64,000 nucleotides of DNA from an uncultured Sunxiuqinia sp. (GCF_947495665.1 NZ_CANLZV010000007.1:186001-250000); one strand, 5' to 3'. Counted from the first letter of the stretch, positions 54,432 through 63,961 are shown. Translations and numbers: made by a program. The notes: a model not told the origin generated them from the sequence alone.

Positions 54432-55034
54432 ATGAATAAAGCATTAGATTTTTCAAAACAAAACGGCCTGATCCCGGCCATCATTCAGGATGACAAAACC
54501 AGCAAAGTACTGATGCTGGGATTTATGAACGAAGAAGCACTGGCAAAAACCGAAGAAACTGGTAAAGTAACCTTTTTCAGCCGCACCAAAAACCGGCTGT
54601 GGACCAAAGGCGAAGAAAGTGGAAACTTTCTGAATGTGGTATCCATGGCTTCAGATTGCGATAACGACACGCTGCTTATTAAAGTAGATCCGGTTGGCCC
54701 TGTTTGCCATACGGGCAGCGACACCTGCTGGAACGAAACCAACGAGTCGGATGATTTGGCCTTTCTGAAGCACCTGCAGGACTTCATTGACAAACGTAAG
54801 GAGGAAATGCCCGAAGGATCGTACACCACCTCCTTGTTTACCAAAGGAACCCGCACCATTACTCAGAAAGTTGGCGAGGAAGCCGTTGAAACCATCATTG
54901 GAGCCATGGCCAACGACGATGAAAACTTTCTGTACGAAGGCGCCGACTTGTTGTATCACCTCATCGTGCTGCTTACGCACAAAGGTTACCGCATTGAAGA
55001 TTTGGCACGCGAGCTAAAGAAAAGGCACAAATAA
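54432..55034 (+). CDS. hisI: Bifunctional phosphoribosyl-AMP cyclohydrolase / phosphoribosyl-ATP pyrophosphatase
   Basis: 200 residues, HisIE fusion. HisI part 1-~110: VLMLGFMNEEALAKTEETGKVTFFSRTKNRLW, DCDNDTLLIKVDPVGPVCHTGSDTCW with metal-binding Cys and Asp. HisE part ~115-200: TSLFTKGTRTITQKVGEEAVETIIGA and YEGADLLYHLIVLL. It performs steps two and three of the pathway. Last gene of the operon; no clear terminator is seen after it. Confidence 0.97.
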   Translation: MNKALDFSKQNGLIPAIIQDDKTSKVLMLGFMNEEALAKTEETGKVTFFSRTKNRLWTKGEESGNFLNVVSMASDCDNDTLLIKVDPVGPVCHTGSDTCWNETNESDDLAFLKHLQDFIDKRKEEMPEGSYTTSLFTKGTRTITQKVGEEAVETIIGAMANDDENFLYEGADLLYHLIVLLTHKGYRIEDLARELKKRHK

Positions 55035-55165
55035 AGCTGACTGCCCGTGAGCAGTAAATGCATCCGGAATTGTTAACGATTGCAAAGGTCTGGTGAAAAA
55101 GCGTTAAGCTTCAAACCACCAAACGGCCTATTTTCTATCTTCGCACGTTTACTAGTTTAGAAAAC

Positions 55166-55981
55166 ATGCATCGAATAGTGATTATCTTTCTGCTAGCCAA
55201 TTTACTTTGGCTGCCCAACAAACAAGCAGAAGCACAAAATAAAGCCCCAAAAGTCAGGTACAACTACCTGACTTTTCTTCCTGAAAATTACGACAGCTTG
55301 AAGAACCAACTGCTTCCTGTCATTTTTTATCTGCACGGACGTTCCGTTTCCGGCACCAACATCAACCGGGTTAAACAATACGGGCTCCCCTACTTTCTGG
55401 ATAAAGGCAAAAAACTTGATTTTATTGTTGTAGCTCCCCAGTGTCCCTGGGGAAAGAACTGGGCCAGCGAAAATTGGTTTGACACCATTTATTCTGAAAT
55501 CAACGCGCAATACCGAATTGACTCCACACGCGTTTACCTGACCGGAATGAGCTTGGGTGGTTTTGGCACCTGGGAACTGGCCAACCGTTATCCGCATAAG
55601 TTTGCAGCCATTGCTCCGCTTTGCGGTGGCGCCAAAGATGAATGGGCCGACAACCTGACTCATCTCCCCATTTGGGTGTTTCACGGCGCTAAGGATAAGC
55701 AGGTCCCTGTTTCCCGTTCCGACCGCATGGTTAAAGCCCTTGAAAAACGGGAAGCCCCCGTCACCTACAGCCGGTTGGCCGGAAAAGGACATGACATCCA
55801 CCGGGTTTACAATGATGACCGTCTCTACGAATGGTTTTCACAATTTACCCTTCGTCCTTTAAACCAAGCCGGCAATGTGCCAACTAAGATCAAGCCAATT
55901 CAACTGGCTGAAATACCGCTTCCGGGACGACAGACCATCGAATTAAAACTGCACGAAGATTTTTCTTCAAACGACCTTTAA
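55166..55981 (+). CDS. Secreted alpha/beta hydrolase, carboxylesterase-like
   Basis: 271 residues. A signal peptide (MHRIVIIFLLANLLWLPNKQAEA) precedes an alpha/beta hydrolase of the esterase/dienelactone hydrolase type: LPVIFYLHGRSVSGTNINR (oxyanion region), nucleophile Ser in YLTGMSLGGFGTWELA (~residue 130), Asp in WVFHGAKDKQVPVS (~175) and His in LAGKGHDIHRVY (~212). Proteins of this kind include feruloyl and acetyl esterases; the substrate cannot be read here. Monocistronic, 131 nt after hisI. Confidence 0.85.
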   Translation: MHRIVIIFLLANLLWLPNKQAEAQNKAPKVRYNYLTFLPENYDSLKNQLLPVIFYLHGRSVSGTNINRVKQYGLPYFLDKGKKLDFIVVAPQCPWGKNWASENWFDTIYSEINAQYRIDSTRVYLTGMSLGGFGTWELANRYPHKFAAIAPLCGGAKDEWADNLTHLPIWVFHGAKDKQVPVSRSDRMVKALEKREAPVTYSRLAGKGHDIHRVYNDDRLYEWFSQFTLRPLNQAGNVPTKIKPIQLAEIPLPGRQTIELKLHEDFSSNDL

Positions 55982-56049
55982 TTGGCATCCGGACAAACGG
56001 GTTTTTATGCTAACTTGAACTCCTAATTCTGGATAAGCTGAGCAGCTTT

Positions 56050-56967
56050 ATGAGTCGGAACGAACCCAACATACTAGTCATTGTCAATCCAAATGCCGGC
56101 AAGCGCAAAACACGTCAGTTACGACGAAAACTTGAAGCGCGCCAGGAGAACATCACGGTACGGCAAACAACTTATCCCCGGCACAGCGTTCAAATTATTC
56201 AGGAAGAGTTTGACCGTCACGACGTTTTTGTGGCTGTTGGAGGAGATGGTACGGTGAATGAAATGGCAACGGCCCTCTTGGGTAGCGATAAAAAGCTGGC
56301 CGTTTACCCGGCAGGATCAGGCAATGGCTTTGCCCGTGAATTTGGCTTCAACAAAAACCTGAACAAGTTAATGGCGACTATTGCAAGCGGCAAAAGCCTG
56401 ACAGCCGATGCCATGCTTATAAATGGGCAGGTCAGCATGCATGTTTCCGGCGTTGGCTACGACGGTGAGGTCGCTCATGATTTTGCCAAACTCCCTGGGC
56501 GTGGCTTTTGGAATTACCTGTTCAGCACCATCCGTGTCTTTTGGCAATACAACCCCATACAGGCAAGCATTGAACTGGAGAATGAAACCATCAACGGCCG
56601 TTTTTTCATGATCAACCTAGCCAATACGGCCCAGTTTGGCTACGGTGCCCGTATCGCTTCGCAAGCCAATCCGACCGACGGACTCCTTGAACTCGTTTTG
56701 GTCCGCCCCATGGCCTTGTGGGCATTCGTGCTTTTTTCGTCGCGCCTTTTTCTTGGAACACTCAAAAGCTCTGAACACCTAAGCTACCGATCCACTGCCG
56801 GCCCCATTACCCTAAAAACTTCAGCCAGGCAGTTTCACCGGGATGGTGACCCCATTTTATTGGAAAGCCCGGTGAAAATTGAAATCAGCACACAAAAAAT
56901 CAAGGTTGTAGACACTGGAAATACCAAGTTTTGCAACAATAGCAAAAGCAGCGAAAAATCCGTTTAG
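56050..56967 (+). CDS. Diacylglycerol/lipid kinase family protein (YegS/DgkB-like)
   Basis: 305 residues. NILVIVNPNAGKRKTRQLRRKLE, the nucleotide-binding VAVGGDGTVNEMATALLGS (GGDGT at ~62), YPAGSGNGFAREFG and HVSGVGYDGEVAHDFAKLPGRGFWNYLF match soluble DAGK-catalytic-domain kinases. They phosphorylate diacylglycerol or related lipids, recycling membrane lipids. Cytoplasmic, no membrane helix. Exact lipid not evident. Confidence 0.9.
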   Translation: MSRNEPNILVIVNPNAGKRKTRQLRRKLEARQENITVRQTTYPRHSVQIIQEEFDRHDVFVAVGGDGTVNEMATALLGSDKKLAVYPAGSGNGFAREFGFNKNLNKLMATIASGKSLTADAMLINGQVSMHVSGVGYDGEVAHDFAKLPGRGFWNYLFSTIRVFWQYNPIQASIELENETINGRFFMINLANTAQFGYGARIASQANPTDGLLELVLVRPMALWAFVLFSSRLFLGTLKSSEHLSYRSTAGPITLKTSARQFHRDGDPILLESPVKIEISTQKIKVVDTGNTKFCNNSKSSEKSV

Positions 56968-57095
56968 TCCATTATTTATGGCTTGAAATACCCAAAGCAA
57001 TAATTTCATTTTCAGGAATTAAACCAATTCGGAAATTCCTTGTTAAGTTACCGTCAATTAATTGAATGAGGAGCAGCAAAAAGCCGAAAATCGAT

Positions 57096-57103
57096 TAACT
57101 TTG
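57096..57103 (+). promoter_or_regulatory. -7 promoter box of typA
   Basis: TAACTTTG matches TAnnTTTG. Transcription would start near 57110, which places the in-frame ATG at 57062 upstream of the transcript and supports 57125 as the real start. Confidence 0.5.
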
Positions 57104-57124
57104 CGCCTCAATTTTGGAGACTAT

Positions 57125-58930
57125 ATGCAGAAGATTAGAAACATCGCGATTATCGCACACGTTGACCACGGCAAAACGACCTTGGTGGACAAGTTAATTT
57201 ACCATTGTACAGCCATCAAAGACCACGAGAAAAAGAATGAGCTGATTCTCGACAACAATGACCTGGAACGTGAGCGCGGAATCACCATCCTGGCCAAAAA
57301 CGTTTCGGTTGATTATCAAGGTACAAAAATCAATATCATTGATACCCCGGGTCACTCCGACTTTGGAGGAGAAGTAGAGCGGGTACTCAACATGGCTGAT
57401 GGCGTTTTGCTGTTGGCTGATGCTTTTGAAGGCACCATGCCTCAAACGCGTTTCGTACTTTCCAAAGCTTTGGCCCTGGGCCTTAAGCCAATTGTTGTGA
57501 TCAACAAAGTCGATAAACCCAACTGCCGTCCCGAGGAAGTTCACGAGCAAGTGTTCGACCTGATGTTTAGTTTGGATGCTACCGAAGAACAGCTCGACTT
57601 CCCGACCATTTACGGATCGGCCAAAGAGGGCTGGATGACCGCTGACCTGAGTGACAAAACAGATAATATTGGACCGTTACTCGATGCGATTATCGAATAT
57701 ATCCCTGCCCCAAAACCCAATCCCGGAACCCCACAGATGCTAATCACTTCATTGGATTATTCATCCTATGTTGGTCGGATTGCCATTGGACGCGTTCATC
57801 GTGGCGAGCTGAAAGAAGGCATGCAAGTAGCCTTAGGCAAACGCGATGGTTCAATCAAACGAACAAAAATTAAAGAATTACACGTATTCACCGGGCTGGG
57901 ACGCCAAAAGGTGGAGCAAGTCAGCAATGGCGATATTTGTGCCTTGGTCGGTATTGAAGGATTCGATATTGGCGATTCCATTTGCGATATCGACAACCCG
58001 GAACCACTGGACCCAATTGCGGTGGACGAGCCTACCATGAGCATGGTGTTTACCAACAACGATTCTCCTTTCTTCGGAAAAGAAGGAAAATTTGTTACTT
58101 CACGCCACTTACACGACCGCTTGTATAAAGAGCTGGAGAAAAACCTGGCACTGCGTGTTGAAAAAAGCGCATCAGCCGATGTATTTACCGTTTACGGACG
58201 TGGCGTACTTCACTTGTCGGTATTGATTGAAACCATGCGTCGCGAAGGCTACGAACTACAAGTTGGCCAGCCACAGGTGTTGTACAAGGAAATTGGCGGG
58301 GTTAAATGTGAACCCATTGAAGAAATGCACGTCGATGTGCCGGACGAATATTCAGGTAAAGTTGTTGAGATGGTTTCAGTTCGCAAAGGCGAAATGCAAA
58401 ACATGGAACGCAAAGGCGACCGGATTCACCTGGAGTTCCTGATCCCTTCGCGTGGAATTATCGGTTTAAGAACCAACATGCTAACCGCTACGGCTGGTGA
58501 AGCTGTAATGACTCACCGCTTCATCGAATACCAACCGCTGAAAGGCGAAATAGAAGGACGCAAAAACGGTTCGTTGATTGCCAAGGAACCCGGAACAACC
58601 TTCGCTTATGCGCTGAACAAACTCCAGGACCGCGGACGTTTCTTTATCCCACCGGGCGAAGAAGTTTACGAAGGTATGGTAATTGGCGAAAACACCCGTG
58701 CCGATGACCTGACGATCAACGTCACCCAATCGAAAAAGCTAACGAACATGCGTGCTTCCGGATCGGACGAAAAAACCAAGCTGGCTCCTCCGATTCAATT
58801 TAGCCTGGAAGAGGCACTGGAATACATCGGAAAGGATGAATACCTGGAAGTTACTCCCAAATCGTTGCGTATGCGTAAAATTTTGCTGCGCGAAGCAGAA
58901 CGGAAACGTGGCTCGAAGATCAATTACTAG
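57125..58930 (+). CDS. typA: Ribosome-associated GTPase TypA/BipA
   Basis: 601 residues from ATG 57125 (MQKIRNIAIIAHVDHGKTTLVDKL), matching the family start; the 21-residue upstream extension from 57062 has no family character. G motifs: AHVDHGKTT, ERERGITILAKN, DTPGHSDFGGE and NKVDKPNC. EF-G-like domains and the BipA-specific C-terminus (ENTRADDLTINVTQSKKLTNMRASGSDE) follow. It aids 50S assembly and growth at low temperature or stress. Confidence 0.96.
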   Translation: MQKIRNIAIIAHVDHGKTTLVDKLIYHCTAIKDHEKKNELILDNNDLERERGITILAKNVSVDYQGTKINIIDTPGHSDFGGEVERVLNMADGVLLLADAFEGTMPQTRFVLSKALALGLKPIVVINKVDKPNCRPEEVHEQVFDLMFSLDATEEQLDFPTIYGSAKEGWMTADLSDKTDNIGPLLDAIIEYIPAPKPNPGTPQMLITSLDYSSYVGRIAIGRVHRGELKEGMQVALGKRDGSIKRTKIKELHVFTGLGRQKVEQVSNGDICALVGIEGFDIGDSICDIDNPEPLDPIAVDEPTMSMVFTNNDSPFFGKEGKFVTSRHLHDRLYKELEKNLALRVEKSASADVFTVYGRGVLHLSVLIETMRREGYELQVGQPQVLYKEIGGVKCEPIEEMHVDVPDEYSGKVVEMVSVRKGEMQNMERKGDRIHLEFLIPSRGIIGLRTNMLTATAGEAVMTHRFIEYQPLKGEIEGRKNGSLIAKEPGTTFAYALNKLQDRGRFFIPPGEEVYEGMVIGENTRADDLTINVTQSKKLTNMRASGSDEKTKLAPPIQFSLEEALEYIGKDEYLEVTPKSLRMRKILLREAERKRGSKINY

Positions 58931-59286
58931 TCAGAAATGCAAATCACCAGATGACTGAAGGTCATTGGATGAACTAAAATAAAGAAGCTCCCCGGTAAAG
59001 TCATTTATCGGGGAGTCTTCATTTTAGGCCTCTAGGTTTTGGGAAAGTTCCCGGGCGAATATGCTTTTAAGTACGTATTTTCTTTCTCCCTGGCTAACCC
59101 ACAAGGGGATCTCCCCCTAATAAAGCATAAGTTCTTTTCAACAAATAAACACTCTCAAATTACTCACTCAACATATTCTACAACATACTTCTCGTTATAA
59201 ATAGGTTATGCATTTTTTTTGAGCTGGTTTTGTCGTAACTTTTTTCTCGATGTTCAGTAATATTCTAACCAAAAATTCAACGCAAC
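58931..59286. other. 356-bp intergenic region after typA
   Basis: Apart from the terminator at 58986-59026 it is AT-rich sequence with no ORF, RNA gene or full-consensus promoter that I can support. The nearest promoter-like string is TAACTTTT at about 59235, one base off the -7 consensus. Confidence 0.5.
58986..59026 (+). terminator. Rho-independent terminator after typA
   Basis: CTCCCCGGTAAA (58988-58999), loop GTCA, TTTATCGGGGAG (59004-59015): 12 bp with one G-U pair, followed by TCTTCATTTT. Confidence 0.85.
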
Positions 59287-59991
59287 ATGGAAGAGAAAAC
59301 AACATGCTCCACTGCCAATGCAACACTACTGGCCTGCATGAAAATCGCTCAATCATTCAGCGAGAACATCTACGAACTTTCCCTTATTCGAAATGACTGG
59401 AATCAGGCCTATGCCGATGAGCTCCGGTCCAGAATAAAATCGGCTAAAGAAAAATACCTGCCTGCCGATAACTATGACAAACATGCTGACAAGCAGAAGT
59501 ATGTACACGAACTGATGCTTTCTTCGTTGAGAAACGTAGCCCTGCTTCGCGCCTTGATCAAAGTTGACTTCAAGGACAATAAGAAATTTCAGAAATCTAT
59601 TTTTGAAGCACTTGGCTATAACGATTATTTCAGCGAAGCTAAAAACGGGGATTACCAAAGCCTTTATTACTTACTGAAAGTGGTGCATAAAAACCTGACA
59701 CCCGGATTGAAGGAAACATTAATCAGCAAATCGATTCCGTTAAGCCTGGTGGACCGGATTCTGCACTTTGACGATCAACTGCGTGAATTCAATTCCTGCT
59801 TCGATTGGATTGCCGATTCTGAGCAAATCAGCGAGGAAGGCAAGGAAGTAGTCAACCGCATTTTCTCTGAAGTAAAAGACATTTGCCGGGTAACCACGGC
59901 CTACTATTTGTTTGAACCGCTCAAGCGTGACCAGTTTTGCTTTTTCAGGGTGATGTTCGGACTACAAGAAACAGTTCCTCAAACCCACTAA
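59287..59991 (+). CDS. Hypothetical protein
   Basis: 234 residues, no family recognised. No signal peptide or membrane segment; predicted mostly helical, with Lys/Glu/Asp-rich stretches (ELRSRIKSAKEKYLPADNYDKHADKQKYVHE) and a C-terminal helix ending FRVMFGLQETVPQTH. The codon use and the strong terminator right after the stop support a real gene. It is flanked by terminators on both sides, so it is a single-gene unit. Function unknown. Confidence 0.7.
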   Translation: MEEKTTCSTANATLLACMKIAQSFSENIYELSLIRNDWNQAYADELRSRIKSAKEKYLPADNYDKHADKQKYVHELMLSSLRNVALLRALIKVDFKDNKKFQKSIFEALGYNDYFSEAKNGDYQSLYYLLKVVHKNLTPGLKETLISKSIPLSLVDRILHFDDQLREFNSCFDWIADSEQISEEGKEVVNRIFSEVKDICRVTTAYYLFEPLKRDQFCFFRVMFGLQETVPQTH

Positions 59992-60000
59992 AAATGGCAA

Positions 60001-60040
60001 AAAAGAATCCCGAAAGTCGTGTGCTTTCGGGATTCTTTTT
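60001..60040. terminator. Bidirectional terminator
   Basis: AAAAGAATCCCGAAAG (60001-60016) pairs with CTTTCGGGATTCTTTT around TCGTGTG, with A and T runs on the two sides. It separates the hypothetical gene (plus) from the convergent DUF4494 gene (minus). Confidence 0.9.
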
Positions 60041-60118
60041 GTTGCTATTATTCGATCATCCCAAACAGGCTATACGGAGAACCATTGCTGGCAAAGGTTC
60101 CTGAAAGGGCTGCGTGCA

Positions 60119-60694
60119 TTATTCTTCGTCAGCCTCTTCTGGCTGTTCATTTTCCTCAACAGCCGACTCGCCTTCAAATTCCTCATTCACAACAGGCTGT
60201 TCAACAACAGGCTCTTCCGTTTGAATCGGTTTTAAGTGCGGGGGAAGCGGTTCATTCACCTCATCTTTGAAGTAAGGAAACACATCCACAATGGGACTTA
60301 AATTCATGGCTGAAATTTGAATGGGAACCAAAATATAGGAAAGGTCCTCTTCCAGACGCAACAGAGCTTGTTTGAAATCATCTGCAGCAACCAAAAAGTA
60401 GTTGTTAATTTTCTTTTCCTTGCCAGCTTTCTCGTCAATGGTAACAATACCGATTTTGGCTTTGAACCAGTATTCACCATCTTCGTGAGGAAAAATTTCA
60501 ATAACGTTCGATTTTTTGATATTGTCGATGTAAAACTCGCCTCCGCGAACCAGCTGCTGCATTTGCTCAATCATCCGCGCTTCAGCATCAGTAAACGAAA
60601 CGGCATCTACCAGGTAGGCTTCTGACACTTTCCGTTCGCGTCCATCCTGATCAACTTTCACATATTTAACTTTGCATTCAAACCAAGTCTGCAT
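60119..60694 (-). CDS. DUF4494 domain-containing protein
   Basis: 191 residues. MQTWFECKVKYVKVDQDGRERKVSEAYLVDAVSFTDAEARM and the following FYIDNIKKSNVIEIF, WFKAKIGIVTIDEKAGKEKKINNYFLVAADDFKQAL match DUF4494, a Bacteroidota-specific family of unknown function. The C-terminal ~45 residues are a Glu/Pro/Val-rich acidic tail (VVEQPVVNEEFEGESAVEENEQPEEADEE). Cytoplasmic. Its promoter box is at 60722. Confidence 0.85.
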   Translation of the reverse strand: MQTWFECKVKYVKVDQDGRERKVSEAYLVDAVSFTDAEARMIEQMQQLVRGGEFYIDNIKKSNVIEIFPHEDGEYWFKAKIGIVTIDEKAGKEKKINNYFLVAADDFKQALLRLEEDLSYILVPIQISAMNLSPIVDVFPYFKDEVNEPLPPHLKPIQTEEPVVEQPVVNEEFEGESAVEENEQPEEADEE

Positions 60695-60721
60695 AACTTT
60701 TCATTCTTTTAAATTGAAATG

Positions 60722-60729
60722 CAAAGATA
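60722..60729 (-). promoter_or_regulatory. -7 promoter box of the DUF4494 gene
   Basis: The minus strand reads TATCTTTG, a full TAnnTTTG match, ~28 nt before the ATG. No well-spaced -33 TTTG is seen. Confidence 0.45.
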
Positions 60730-60950
60730 TTCTCTTCAAGGATTTATAAGGGATTTTTCAAAAATAGTTTTTCACAAATATGAAAGAACTTCCAATTCGG
60801 GCAGGTCTTCATTTCAAAGCCCGGCAAGTCATGTCCAATTAAATTTCACAAAGAAGTTTAATTAACTATATTCGTAAAAGAGTCAAAAAAAACCAAGCAT
60901 CAACACCAGATACAAGCACATTAAAATTAGTAACTAAATACTATCAATTT

Positions 60951-62078
60951 ATGCTTATTGGACTCTTAAAAGAGGGAGATTCGGAAAACCGGGTAGCCCT
61001 TTTACCTGAAATGGTTTCTGCTTTAAGCCAGCGCAAAGTGACGGTTTATATAGAAACCGGGGCTGGTGAGTCTGCATTGGCCACTGATGCAGCTTACAAA
61101 GACGCCGGAGCCACGATTGCCTCCCGCGAAGAAGTATTGGCAAAAACCGATTTTCTGATTGGGATTCATCCTCCCGACAAGTCATTGGTTGAATCCTTTC
61201 GAAAAGAGCAAATTTGGCTCAGTCAGTACAATCCCCTCTGGAATACTGATTTGGTGAACCAGTTTGTGTCGAAAAAGATGACCACGTTCAGCATGGACAT
61301 GATTCCCCGAAGTACGCGAGGACAGTCCATGGACGTATTGTCATCGCAAGCTACCGTGGCAGGCTACAAGGCTGTACTAGATGCGGCAAACCTTCTGCCC
61401 ACTTTTTTCCCGATGTTTATGACTGCTGCCGGCACCATCCGTCCAGCCACTGTTTTGGTGCTTGGGGCTGGAGTAGCAGGCCTGCAGGCCATTGCCACTG
61501 CTAAGCGATTGGGGGCGCAGGTACAGGCTTTCGATGTGCGCTCAGCCGTCAAGGAAGAAGTTATGAGCTTGGGGGCTAAGTTTGTTGAAGTGGAAGGTGC
61601 CAAAGAAGATGCCGCTGCCGGAGGATATGCCGTGGAACAAACCGAGGAATTTAAACAAAAACAACAGCAGGCCATCAACAATCATGCGGCCAAAGCCAAC
61701 GTGGTGATTTGCACCGCCCAAATTCCGGGACGTAAAGCGCCCCTGCTACTTCCTGAAGATGCCGTTGCCGCCATGAAACCGGGCGCTGTCATTATCGATT
61801 TGGCTGCATCAACCGGAGGCAATTGCGCGCTTAGCCAAGACAATGAAACAGTGGTAAAACATGGCGTAACCATTATCGGGCAATCCAACTACCCTTCGTT
61901 ATTGCCTGCCGATGCCAGTAAAATGTTTGGTAAAAACATCCTCAACTTCCTGGAATTGCTTTTTAACGAGGAAGGTGCGTTCAGCCTCAACTTTGACGAT
62001 GTCATCATCAAAGGAACTTGCATCACACACGAAGGCGCCATCATCAACGAACGCGTCCAAGCCGTTATTCACTCCTAA
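60951..62078 (+). CDS. pntA: NAD(P) transhydrogenase subunit alpha, part 1 (NAD-binding dI)
   Basis: 375 residues. Alanine dehydrogenase/PNT fold: MLIGLLKEGDSENRVALLPEMV, SMDMIPRSTRGQSMDVLSSQATVAGYKAVLDAA, Rossmann motif VLVLGAGVAGLQAIATAKRLGAQVQAFDVR, and IPGRKAPLLLPEDAVAAMKPGAVIIDLA. It forms domain I of the proton-pumping transhydrogenase that makes NADPH from NADH. The alpha subunit is split into two genes, as in Rhodospirillum rubrum. First of three genes. Confidence 0.95.
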   Translation: MLIGLLKEGDSENRVALLPEMVSALSQRKVTVYIETGAGESALATDAAYKDAGATIASREEVLAKTDFLIGIHPPDKSLVESFRKEQIWLSQYNPLWNTDLVNQFVSKKMTTFSMDMIPRSTRGQSMDVLSSQATVAGYKAVLDAANLLPTFFPMFMTAAGTIRPATVLVLGAGVAGLQAIATAKRLGAQVQAFDVRSAVKEEVMSLGAKFVEVEGAKEDAAAGGYAVEQTEEFKQKQQQAINNHAAKANVVICTAQIPGRKAPLLLPEDAVAAMKPGAVIIDLAASTGGNCALSQDNETVVKHGVTIIGQSNYPSLLPADASKMFGKNILNFLELLFNEEGAFSLNFDDVIIKGTCITHEGAIINERVQAVIHS

Positions 62079-62089
62079 AATTCAACACA

Positions 62090-62404
62090 ATGGATCAATT
62101 ATTAATTTTTTTCTATACCTACAAAGAGGCGATTTTTATCATCGCACTTTCTATTTTCCTGGGCATTGAGGTGATTTCCAATGTTCCTGCCGTTCTCCAT
62201 ACCCCCCTCATGTCGGGAGCCAACGCCATCAGTGGTGTCATCATTATTGGTGGAATTATTCTGGTTGGCCATGCCGATGCCAGCACAATCAATACCGAAT
62301 TGATATTGGGAATCCTGGCTGTCATCTTTGGAACCCTCAATGTGGTTGGCGGTTTTGTGGTGACCGACCGCATGCTGGAAATGTTTAAAAAGAAGAAAAA
62401 ATAG
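62090..62404 (+). CDS. NAD(P) transhydrogenase subunit alpha, part 2 (membrane)
   Basis: 104 residues from ATG 62090 (MDQLLIFFYTYKEAIFIIAL); a longer reading from 62018 overlaps pntA and is rejected. Three hydrophobic helices, with VPAVLHTPLMSGANAISGVIIIGGI, the conserved segment of this subunit. It contributes the first membrane helices of the proton channel. It starts 11 nt after the preceding stop. Confidence 0.94.
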   Translation: MDQLLIFFYTYKEAIFIIALSIFLGIEVISNVPAVLHTPLMSGANAISGVIIIGGIILVGHADASTINTELILGILAVIFGTLNVVGGFVVTDRMLEMFKKKKK

Positions 62405-62413
62405 GAGGCGCTC

Positions 62414-63853
62414 ATGGATAAAGTATTAGGAACTTATAACGGAATGGAATTTACGGTAGGAGGAACACTCCTCGAATTAAGCTACCTGGTAGCCGCACTG
62501 CTGTTTGTGCTGGGATTAAAACTGCTAAGTCATCCGGAAACGGCACGGCGCGGAAACTTTTATGCCGGAGGCGGCATGGTGCTGGCCATGCTAACCACTT
62601 TGTTGTTGCACAAAAATGCCAACGGCAGCGGTATCCAACCCGCCAATGTCTGGATTATCCTGGCGGCCATTGGCGTAGGCTCAACCGTTGGCTGGATCAT
62701 TGCTCGAAAAATAAAAATGACAGCCATGCCTCAACTGGTTTCTTTTTACAACGCTACCGGAGGAGCTGCTTCGGCCTTGGTGGCTCTGCTCGAATTTCCA
62801 AATGCCGATATGAGCAACTGGGGATCGGTACTGGTAACCCTATTGGGCCTCATCATTGGGAGCGTTGCCTTTAGTGGAAGTATGATCGCTTATGGCAAGC
62901 TCGATGGCAAAGTGAAAGATATTCGTGGCGGCTACATGAGCTACGTAAACTTAATCCTCCTTGCCGGAACCTTTGCACTGGCCTTCTTCATATTACTTTC
63001 AGGACAAACACCGGCTCAGCTCAACTGGGCCATCTACCTGCTTTTGTTTGTGTCATTGCTTTATGGGGTTTTGTTTGTCATGCCGATTGGCGGAGCCGAT
63101 ATGCCAGTTGTTATTTCACTCCTGAACAGTTTTACCGGAATTGCAGCAGCAATGGCTGGTTTTATTTACAACAACCAGGCAATGATTCTTGGGGGTATTT
63201 TGGTAGGTGCTGCCGGAAGTATTTTAACCTTGCTCATGTGTAAAGCCATGAACCGCTCCTTGCTGAATGTCATTATCGGAGCCTTTGGCGGAGCAAATGC
63301 AGCAACAGCTGGCGCCGAAGGAACAATGAAGGAAATGACACTCAGCGATGCTTCTGTTTTGCTGGCCTACTCGCGCAGTGTTGTCATTATTCCCGGCTAC
63401 GGACTGGCAGTTGCTCAGGCCCAGCATGTTTGCCACGAGCTGGATGAATTGCTGGCATCCAAAGGAGTAAACGTTCGCTATGCCATTCACCCGGTAGCCG
63501 GTCGCATGCCCGGACACATGAATGTATTGCTAGCCGAAGCAGATGTTCCCTATGACCAGCTGGTTGAAATGTCGGACATCAACCCGGATATGCCAAGCAC
63601 GGATGTAAGCATTGTCATTGGCGCCAATGATGTGGTTAACCCTGCAGCCATCAACGATGCGTCCAGCCCGATTGCCGGCATGCCGATCATCAAGGCACAC
63701 GAATCAAAAAATATCATTGTGATGAAACGGGGACGCGGGAAAGGCTATGCAGGCATTGAAAACAGTTTGTTTTTCGATGATAAAACACGCCTGCTGTTTG
63801 GAGATGCCAAAAGCACGCTTCAGAAACTCGTCAACGAAATAAAAGATTTATAA
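62414..63853 (+). CDS. pntB: NAD(P) transhydrogenase subunit beta
   Basis: 479 residues. About nine membrane helices (~1-275) are followed by the NADP-binding domain III (IIPGYGLAVAQAQHVCHELDELLASKGVNVRYAIHPVAGRMPGHMNVLLAEADV, TDVSIVIGANDVVNPAA, MKRGRGKGYAGIENSLFF). It completes the transhydrogenase. The operon supplies NADPH at the cost of the proton gradient. A strong terminator follows. Confidence 0.97.
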   Translation: MDKVLGTYNGMEFTVGGTLLELSYLVAALLFVLGLKLLSHPETARRGNFYAGGGMVLAMLTTLLLHKNANGSGIQPANVWIILAAIGVGSTVGWIIARKIKMTAMPQLVSFYNATGGAASALVALLEFPNADMSNWGSVLVTLLGLIIGSVAFSGSMIAYGKLDGKVKDIRGGYMSYVNLILLAGTFALAFFILLSGQTPAQLNWAIYLLLFVSLLYGVLFVMPIGGADMPVVISLLNSFTGIAAAMAGFIYNNQAMILGGILVGAAGSILTLLMCKAMNRSLLNVIIGAFGGANAATAGAEGTMKEMTLSDASVLLAYSRSVVIIPGYGLAVAQAQHVCHELDELLASKGVNVRYAIHPVAGRMPGHMNVLLAEADVPYDQLVEMSDINPDMPSTDVSIVIGANDVVNPAAINDASSPIAGMPIIKAHESKNIIVMKRGRGKGYAGIENSLFFDDKTRLLFGDAKSTLQKLVNEIKDL

Positions 63854-63868
63854 GACTTTCGGTCATTC

Positions 63869-63908
63869 AGAGAAGGCTGCTCTAAAAGAAAAGAGCAGCC
63901 TTCTTTTC
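63869..63908 (+). terminator. Rho-independent terminator after pntB
   Basis: AGAAGGCTGCTCT (63871-63883) pairs perfectly with AGAGCAGCCTTCT (63892-63904) and is followed by TTT. Confidence 0.9.
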
Positions 63909-63961
63909 ACCCCAGCCATTCATTCCCATACTACACATTCCTCTCATTTCTCGTTATACTC

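Noticed and set aside
55202-55801. 199-codon open frame opposite the esterase-like gene
   Set aside because: Covers the catalytic motifs of the real gene on the other strand and shows no motif of its own.
57062-57124. 21-residue N-terminal extension of TypA
   Set aside because: It would start upstream of the best promoter box (57096-57103), and homologues begin at MQKIRNIAIIAHVDHGK.
62018-62089. Longer start for the second transhydrogenase gene
   Set aside because: The extra residues are Arg/His-rich and are the out-of-frame shadow of the pntA C-terminus.
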